64,000 nucleotides of DNA, from contig NC_019954.2 in assembly GCF_000328765.2 (NCBI RefSeq), positions 2,090,516-2,154,515 on the forward strand, given 5' to 3'. The notes below the pieces were generated by a model. It saw nothing but the letters and a program-made list of their open reading frames with translations, was not told the origin of the DNA and ran no database searches. The DNA comes from Tepidanaerobacter acetatoxydans Re1 (GTDB lineage: Bacteria; Bacillota; Thermosediminibacteria; Thermosediminibacterales; Tepidanaerobacteraceae). The position numbers were made by a program, and so were the translations under genes. Position 1 is the stretch's first letter, and every line of letters starts with the position of its first letter. Of this stretch, positions 59,172 through 64,000 are shown in pieces.

Positions 59172-59282
59172 GATTACCCTCCCTCTACAATCTCCTTGTT
59201 TGTTGCCATTTGTAATAAATTTTCTTAAAAATGTCACAGACATTTAAAGCAGCATGTCTGTGACATTTTTATTTTGTTATGG

Positions 59283-60311
59283 TTATTCTAGCGGATATAA
59301 AAGTTTATGTATCTCTGGTTCGTCCATATTTTCTTTTGTTACTATCGTAGCATCGATAATTACATCTTTTGAAACCGGTTTACCTTCAATTGCATCAACA
59401 GCAAACATTACACCATCATAGCCCATCCCAAACGGATTTTGCACAACTAAACCTTTTAATATTCCATCCTTAAGAGCTTTGATTTCATCTTCATTCGTAT
59501 CAAATGCATAACACACTACATCATTATGTTTCCCTGTTTCTTCAAGAGCTTTAGCAACTCCGACACCCATATGGTTGTTATCTGCAAATATACCAATTAA
59601 ATCCGGATTAGCTGCAATTGTGTTTTCAGCAATACTTAAAGCCTTAGAAATATCGTTATCTCCATACTGAGTTTCTAGAACTACAATTTCAGGAACAAGT
59701 TCAGTAATCTTTTCGATAAAACCTTCCGTTCTTTCAGTATTGACTTTTGTTCCGGCTACCGAACTAATTACGATAACTTTCTTGCCAGATGGATCAATAC
59801 CCATTTCTTTCCAATCATCTACCATCGCCTCAGCTGCTGAAGCTGCTGCAATTCTGTGGTCTGTAGCTAAAAATGACGTATAGTTGTCTGTGTTAAGCTT
59901 ATTATCAATAGTTATAACCGGAATCCCCTGCGACATAGCATTTTCAATAGCTGGCACAGTTGCATCAGAGCTGGTAGAAGAAATAACTATAGCATCTGGT
60001 TGAGTTGAGATAACATTTTCCAAAATAGAAACTTGTTTATCAATATCTGTTTCTGATGGAGGACCGTCCGTAGTTACAATAACTTTACCACCACAATCCC
60101 GTTCTGCTGCTTTTGCACCGGCGAGCAACGTTTGCCAATAATCCGAATCTGTTGCTTTGACTATTACAGAAATCTTATAAGGTTCTGCATTTTCTCCTCC
60201 CGTATTCGCTGAATCTAGATTCCCTTCTTGAGAATCAGTGCCCGTTTTGCCACATCCTGCCAGAATAACAAGTAGTAATACCAATAGCAAGGCAAAAACT
60301 CTTTTTCTCAT
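59283..60311 (-). CDS. ribose-type ABC transporter substrate-binding lipoprotein
   Basis: Extracytoplasmic sugar-binding lipoprotein of 342 residues. The N-terminus has a signal peptide with lipobox LAGC (Cys20) and a Ser/Gly/Glu linker. Then comes a type I periplasmic-binding fold: DSDYWQTLLAGAKAAERDCGG (about 55), ISSTSSDATVPAIENAMSQGIPVITIDN (about 110-137) and GIFADNNHMGVGVAKALEETG (about 228). This is the RbsB/LacI-like ligand domain. First gene of the operon; its promoter carries a LacI-type operator. The ligand is probably a sugar, unspecified. Confidence 0.93.
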   Translation of the reverse strand: MRKRVFALLLVLLLVILAGCGKTGTDSQEGNLDSANTGGENAEPYKISVIVKATDSDYWQTLLAGAKAAERDCGGKVIVTTDGPPSETDIDKQVSILENVISTQPDAIVISSTSSDATVPAIENAMSQGIPVITIDNKLNTDNYTSFLATDHRIAAASAAEAMVDDWKEMGIDPSGKKVIVISSVAGTKVNTERTEGFIEKITELVPEIVVLETQYGDNDISKALSIAENTIAANPDLIGIFADNNHMGVGVAKALEETGKHNDVVCYAFDTNEDEIKALKDGILKGLVVQNPFGMGYDGVMFAVDAIEGKPVSKDVIIDATIVTKENMDEPEIHKLLYPLE

Positions 60312-60385
60312 AAACTCTTCCTCCTATTACTTTTAATTTTTTTATTTTAATTGCTGCACCATAAGCACTGCAATTAAAAACTTAA

Positions 60386-60427
60386 ATATGGAACCGCTCC
60401 CATATTTGCGAAAAAATTTTTAGTCAA
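60386..60427 (-). promoter_or_regulatory. promoter and LacI-type operator of the sugar ABC operon
   Basis: On the minus strand TTGACT (60422-60427), a 17-bp spacer and TATGGG (60399-60404). An imperfect 20-bp dyad (60386-60405) containing GGAACCGCTCCCAT overlaps the -10 box. It resembles the operator at the lacI-like gene and has the central CG of LacI-family sites. Confidence 0.65.
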
Positions 60428-60441
60428 ATATATGTTTTTTT

Positions 60442-61461
60442 TTACAATTTTTTTTCGGAACCCTTTAGGTTAATTTTAAATGGCATAATACAATTCTCTC
60501 GTTCCTTCTTCGGATTTTCGAACCTCTCCAATAATAGTCGCATAGCTAATCTGCCCATTTCTACCGTATCTCTTGCTACACAGCTAATCTTATAACCAAG
60601 AATGTCAAGCACTTCAATGTTATCGATTCCTATAACAGCTATATCTTTTCCCGGAAGAACATTTTTTTCGTTCAGTGCTTTAAGTAGCCCTAATGTTGTT
60701 CTATTGTTAGAAGTTAGTAAGGCATCTGGCAAATCATTATCTTCCAAAAATTGCTTTGATACCTGATAAGCTTTTTCTACGGAAAAATTTCCTATATAGA
60801 TGTATTTCTTCAAAGCGGGAATATTATAGTCTTTTAAAGCATCTAAAAATCCTCTATATCTATCTCTTCCTATTTTTAGATTTAAGTCGCCTGTTATAAC
60901 ACCTATCTTTTTGTGTCCTTCATTTATTAATATTTCAGTAGCTTTATAAGCACTTTTATAGTTTTCGAAAAAGACTCCATCCCACTCTGAATTCTCGATT
61001 CCCCTGTCCAACAAAACAGTTGGTATGTTTAATGCTCTTAATTTCTGTTTAAGCTTTTGTTCAACTTCATCATTGCTATGATCATTCACCGGAGTAAAAA
61101 TCAACCCTTTTACCCTTTGCATAATAATCATGTCTAAAGCTCTTTTTTCCTTAATAACATTATTATTGGTATCGCAAAAGATTAAAGTCATACCGTTTTC
61201 ATCCGCAATTTCGCTAATCCCTCTTAAAACTTCTCCAAAAAAAGAATTATCAGCTTCGGGAATAATCACACCAATAGTATTACTCTCTCTTTTACTTAAG
61301 CTTCGAGCTTGAGCTGAAGGGTAATAAGCATTCTCTTTTATGACTTTTTCTATTTTCTCTCTTGTCTCTTTATTAACATATCCAGAATTATTTAACACCC
61401 TTGAAACAGTTGATTTAGATACATTTGCTTTTTTAGCTATATCATTGATTGTAAGTCTCAT
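60442..61461 (-). CDS. LacI-family transcriptional repressor
   Basis: Sugar-responsive DNA-binding regulator of 339 residues. The N-terminal HTH and hinge are clear: LTINDIAKKANVSKSTVSRVLNN then YYPSAQARSLSKRE. A type I periplasmic-binding-like effector domain follows (IGVIIPEADNSFFGEVLRGI, GVITGDLNLKIGRDRYRGFLDAL, AVIGIDNIEVLDILG). ATG 61461 is chosen over 61476 because GAGG lies 9 nt upstream of it. It sits upstream of the ABC operon in the same direction, with its own promoter and operator, and similar operators precede both, so it probably represses itself and the operon until sugar binds. Confidence 0.93.
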   Translation of the reverse strand: MRLTINDIAKKANVSKSTVSRVLNNSGYVNKETREKIEKVIKENAYYPSAQARSLSKRESNTIGVIIPEADNSFFGEVLRGISEIADENGMTLIFCDTNNNVIKEKRALDMIIMQRVKGLIFTPVNDHSNDEVEQKLKQKLRALNIPTVLLDRGIENSEWDGVFFENYKSAYKATEILINEGHKKIGVITGDLNLKIGRDRYRGFLDALKDYNIPALKKYIYIGNFSVEKAYQVSKQFLEDNDLPDALLTSNNRTTLGLLKALNEKNVLPGKDIAVIGIDNIEVLDILGYKISCVARDTVEMGRLAMRLLLERFENPKKERENCIMPFKINLKGSEKKL

Positions 61462-61480
61462 ATGGCAAAACCTCATTTTG

Positions 61481-61532
61481 TGGAACCGATTCCATATGCT
61501 TATATTATATTGCTAGTTTTTTAATATGTCAA
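61481..61532 (-). promoter_or_regulatory. promoter and operator of the LacI-family gene
   Basis: On the minus strand TTGACA (61527-61532), 17 bp and TATAAT (61504-61509), a consensus promoter. A perfect-arm dyad TGGAACCGATTCCA (61481-61494) lies at or just after the expected start site, with the central CG typical of LacI-family operators. Confidence 0.8.
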
Positions 61533-61638
61533 TATATTTTTTTATTATTTTCTTATTTCTAGTTTTCGAATTTTTTGCAAACTCCGAAAGTTACAAGCCT
61601 CTCAGTTAAAAAATTAACACTGGCAGCAGAAGAGTTGT

Positions 61639-62259
61639 TCAGGAATTTTTCATTATTACATTTTCTATAACCTCTGCTACATCTTCACAAGCATCGCAGC
61701 ATTTTTCCAGATAATGATATGTGTTATCCCATGCGACTATTTCTTTATAATTTACATTGCTGAGATATAGGGCTCTTATAGCTTCAGTGTAGAGTGCGTC
61801 TCCTTCTTCTTCCAGCTCATTGATTTCTACAATTAGTTCATGGAGCTTTTGAGACTTGCGGAAATTTGGGAATTCATCAAATGCCTGTCTTAATAATCTA
61901 CAGCATTTTACGATAATCTCAGTCATCTTCTGGGCATGTTTTGTAACCTCACTGATATTATACATGTACATTCGCATTAATACATCTTCGATGGTATCTG
62001 TAACAGTATCAATACAATCCGCTATTGCCATAATATCCTCACGTTCAATCGGGGTTATAAATTCCTTTACCAGTCTTCCAATCATTTGATGTCTTTCAAC
62101 ATCTGCAGTATGTTCTATAGTATGCATTTCTTCCATTTTATCTTTTATCTGTTTTGCATCGTAGTCAATCATAATTTGATTTAACAAATCTGCGGCTTCA
62201 CAGGAATAATCTACTAATTGAACAAAAGTATCGAAATAATAATTATCCTTTTTACGCAT
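61639..62259 (-). CDS. DUF47 / PhoU-like phosphate transport accessory protein
   Basis: Helical PhoU-like protein of about 206 residues. The DUF47 pattern is visible: DNYYFDTFVQLVDYSCEAADLLNQIM at the N-terminus, EMHTIEHTADVERHQMIGRLVKEFITPIEREDIMAIADCIDTVTD (about 44-88, a metal-binding E/D-rich segment) and the closing CCDACEDVAEVIENVIM. Such proteins are encoded with PiT transporters and are thought to regulate them. ATG 62259 has AAGG 8 nt upstream; the longer TTG start at 62277 does not. It lies 34 nt after the PiT gene. Confidence 0.9.
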   Translation of the reverse strand: MRKKDNYYFDTFVQLVDYSCEAADLLNQIMIDYDAKQIKDKMEEMHTIEHTADVERHQMIGRLVKEFITPIEREDIMAIADCIDTVTDTIEDVLMRMYMYNISEVTKHAQKMTEIIVKCCRLLRQAFDEFPNFRKSQKLHELIVEINELEEEGDALYTEAIRALYLSNVNYKEIVAWDNTYHYLEKCCDACEDVAEVIENVIMKNS

Positions 62260-62293
62260 AATAGTTGCCTTCCCCAATCTATTTATTTTTGTT

Positions 62294-63346
62294 TTAAAAT
62301 AATCTCATAAATAGTAATGCCAATAAAAAACTAATTAATCCGCAGCCCGGAAAAGTCATCAACCAGGCAATTACCATTTCTCTTACAATTCCCCAATTTA
62401 CGGATGAGATTCTCTTTGCTGCACCTACTCCCATTATAGCCGTTGTCTTGGTATGCGTAGTGCTGACGGGTAGTCCCAGCACAGAAGCTAGAAATAAGCA
62501 TATAACACCTGCAAGATCTGCAGAAAATCCTTGATAGGTTTCAAGTTTCACCATTTCCATTCCTACGGATTTGATAATTCGCATACCGCCTATGGATGTC
62601 CCCAGTGACATCACTATGGAGCATAATATAATCAACCATAACGGAATAACAAATTCAGTAACCGAAGCTTGCCCTTGTGCAAGAAATATGCCGAGCATAA
62701 ACACACCCATGAACTTTTGACCGTCCTGAGCACCATGCATAAAGGCCATACCGGCGGCACTGACTATTTGAGCATATTTAAACAAACCATATGTTTTTCT
62801 ACGGTCAAAGCCGCTAAAAACCTTTTCGATTACTTTAACTACTAACCATCCGGAAAAAAAACCTAAGAACATGGATAATGCCAATCCATATAAAACTTTT
62901 ATCCATTCATCGAAATTGATACCGCCAATGCCCTTTTGCAGTGCTATTGCAGCGCCGCTTATACCTGCTATCAATGCATGACTTTCGCTAGTCGGTATGC
63001 CCAACCACCATGCAGCGGTAGCCCATACCACAATTGCAAATAAAGCCGCACACAATGCAATAAGAGCTTTATGAGCATCTCCTCCAAAGTCCACCATATT
63101 ATATATGGTTTCTGCTACCCTCGAATTAACTATTGTCATAACAAATACACCTAAGAAATTAAAAATAGCAGCCATAATAATTGCAGGTTGTGGTTCCATG
63201 GAACGTGTAGAAATACATGTCGCAATAGCATTTGGAGCATCGGTCCACCCGTTGACCATAACAGTTCCTAGTGTCAACAATACAGTAATAATCAAAGCTG
63301 GGTTTGAAAATAATTGTACTAAAAAATCTTCAAGAGTAACCGTCAT
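62294..63346 (-). CDS. pit: PiT-family inorganic phosphate transporter
   Basis: Low-affinity cation-coupled phosphate permease of 350 residues with about 10 membrane spans. PiT signatures appear in both halves: VNGWTDAPNAIATCISTRSM (about 31) and LGLPVSTTHTKTTAIMGVGAAKR (about 292), with GIPTSESHALIAG in the middle. The following DUF47 gene is the usual partner. Length is short relative to eukaryotic forms but normal for bacteria. Confidence 0.93.
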   Translation of the reverse strand: MTVTLEDFLVQLFSNPALIITVLLTLGTVMVNGWTDAPNAIATCISTRSMEPQPAIIMAAIFNFLGVFVMTIVNSRVAETIYNMVDFGGDAHKALIALCAALFAIVVWATAAWWLGIPTSESHALIAGISGAAIALQKGIGGINFDEWIKVLYGLALSMFLGFFSGWLVVKVIEKVFSGFDRRKTYGLFKYAQIVSAAGMAFMHGAQDGQKFMGVFMLGIFLAQGQASVTEFVIPLWLIILCSIVMSLGTSIGGMRIIKSVGMEMVKLETYQGFSADLAGVICLFLASVLGLPVSTTHTKTTAIMGVGAAKRISSVNWGIVREMVIAWLMTFPGCGLISFLLALLFMRLF

Positions 63347-63423
63347 AATTAATCATCTTCCCATAAAATATTTGAATACAAAAAAATTTAATGTTTGCAT
63401 GAAAACAGGTTATTCTCTTTTAT

Positions 63424-63990
63424 TTAGCTCTTGATATTTGATATTCCTTCTATCCTCAGGAGCTTTTCCTTTATTTCTATTCCACCCGCAAAGCCTGTAA
63501 GTGTTCCATCCTTACCGATGACTCTGTGGCACGGTACCACTATGGACACAGGATTTGCTCCGATGGCTTTTCCAACTGCCCGCACGGCCTTTGGATTATT
63601 AATTTCTCGAGCTATTTGCGAATATGTCTTAGTTGTTCCATATGGTATATTTAGCAGTGTCTTCCACACTGATATCTGGAAGCATGTACCTTGTAAGTCT
63701 AAGGGAATATCGAAGGTATGCCGCCGACCCTTTAAATATTCCTCAAGTTGAATCATATATGGTTCTAATTTATCTTGATTATAGATTAAATCGGCTTGAA
63801 AAAAATACTTATTTACCCAAATCTCTAATACCTTAAATGGCTTGTTTGACCAAAGCACATAGCATAGACCTTTTGGACTGGCCGCCAAATGCATCTCCCA
63901 ATCTTTATATGAAAAGTATCCCCAAAATACGGCTGATTTCTTTATTAAAACCCACTCCCCTTTATAATATTCATCATAATTATACATCAA
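63424..63990 (-). CDS. ogt: methylated-DNA--protein-cysteine methyltransferase
   Basis: Suicide DNA-repair protein of about 188 residues that takes alkyl groups from O6-alkylguanine. The active-site PCHRVIG (about 150) with the acceptor Cys, the helix-turn-helix arginine region YGTTKTYSQIA followed by AVRAVGKAIGANP, and the closing GFAGGIEIKEKLLRIEG are all present. An in-frame TAG lies just upstream at 63997-63999, so the gene starts inside the window, at ATG 63987 or TTG 63990. The ribosome-binding site is weak. The N-terminal domain is poorly conserved, as usual. Confidence 0.93.
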   Translation of the reverse strand: MMYNYDEYYKGEWVLIKKSAVFWGYFSYKDWEMHLAASPKGLCYVLWSNKPFKVLEIWVNKYFFQADLIYNQDKLEPYMIQLEEYLKGRRHTFDIPLDLQGTCFQISVWKTLLNIPYGTTKTYSQIAREINNPKAVRAVGKAIGANPVSIVVPCHRVIGKDGTLTGFAGGIEIKEKLLRIEGISNIKS

Positions 63991-64000
63991 AGATTTCTAT

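Overview
The window is low-GC, Gram-positive-type DNA. Strong GGAGG ribosome-binding sites, frequent GTG/TTG starts, an AgrBD-type peptide signal, a CotH-family protein, BglG/PRD and LacI regulators, meso-diaminopimelate dehydrogenase and EutS/EutP point to a spore-forming member of the Clostridia. A thermophilic or syntrophic relative of Tepidanaerobacter/Thermosediminibacter is a guess only. No rRNA, tRNA, CRISPR array, phage or intact insertion sequence was seen. About 60 genes are supported, most of them in minus-strand operons.

Layout. 1-2.6 kb: end of a BMP-type nucleoside/simple-sugar ABC operon (ATPase cut by the window edge, lipoprotein binding protein). 2.6-5.0 kb: a livF remnant, meso-DAP dehydrogenase and a nitrilase-family amidase. 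5.0-8.4 kb: an agr-like quorum-sensing locus on the plus strand (membrane protein, two-TM GHKL kinase, AgrB protease, LytTR regulator and an unlisted 45-codon AgrD-like peptide with a Ser in place of the ring Cys). Both of its promoters carry three LytTR-like half-sites exactly 21 bp apart. 8.6-15.0 kb: saccharopine-dehydrogenase-like protein, YfcE-like phosphoesterase, UPF0340 protein and a SNF2 helicase/SWIM pair. 15.2-22.3 kb: a catabolic operon with a PRD/PTS regulator, SgaT/UlaA-type PTS IIB and IIC, a phosphotriesterase-family enzyme, creatininase-family amidohydrolase, SIS protein and CutC. 22.7-28.3 kb: LarA-type lactate racemase homologue, a broken Rpn-type nuclease gene, a SEC-C protein, a PatB/MalY lyase, a DJ-1 protein and a 33-codon small ORF.

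28.4-37.2 kb: an ERCC4-domain protein lying between two related perfect palindromes, then a full homologue of the enterobacterial yhf cluster (yhfZ, Y, U, T, php, S, X, W) in rearranged order, with a repeated ATAC-N8-GTAT operator before yhfZ and before yhfY. 37.3-43.5 kb: HAD phosphatase, RDD protein, M19 dipeptidase, HlyIII protein, and a copper operon (copA-csoR) under a textbook promoter plus CsoR-type palindrome; copA carries an in-frame CopZ domain with its own ribosome-binding site. 43.6-51.7 kb: PLP aminotransferase with an NhaC antiporter, then an OmpR/EnvZ-type two-component system divergent from a VTC-DUF4956-CotH operon. 51.7-52.8 kb: orphan microcompartment genes eutP and eutS behind a structured leader. 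53.0-61.5 kb: a LacI-controlled ribose-type ABC transporter with aldo-keto reductase, FGGY kinase, deoxyribose-phosphate aldolase and a VOC protein; both promoters carry matching LacI-type operators. 61.6-64.0 kb: DUF47/PiT phosphate uptake pair and an O6-alkylguanine-DNA methyltransferase.

Several transport-plus-catabolism modules of unknown substrate (the PTS/phosphotriesterase operon, the yhf operon and the LacI/ABC operon) sit close together. The agr-like locus with a predicted serine-lactone signal is the clearest candidate for a distinctive system.
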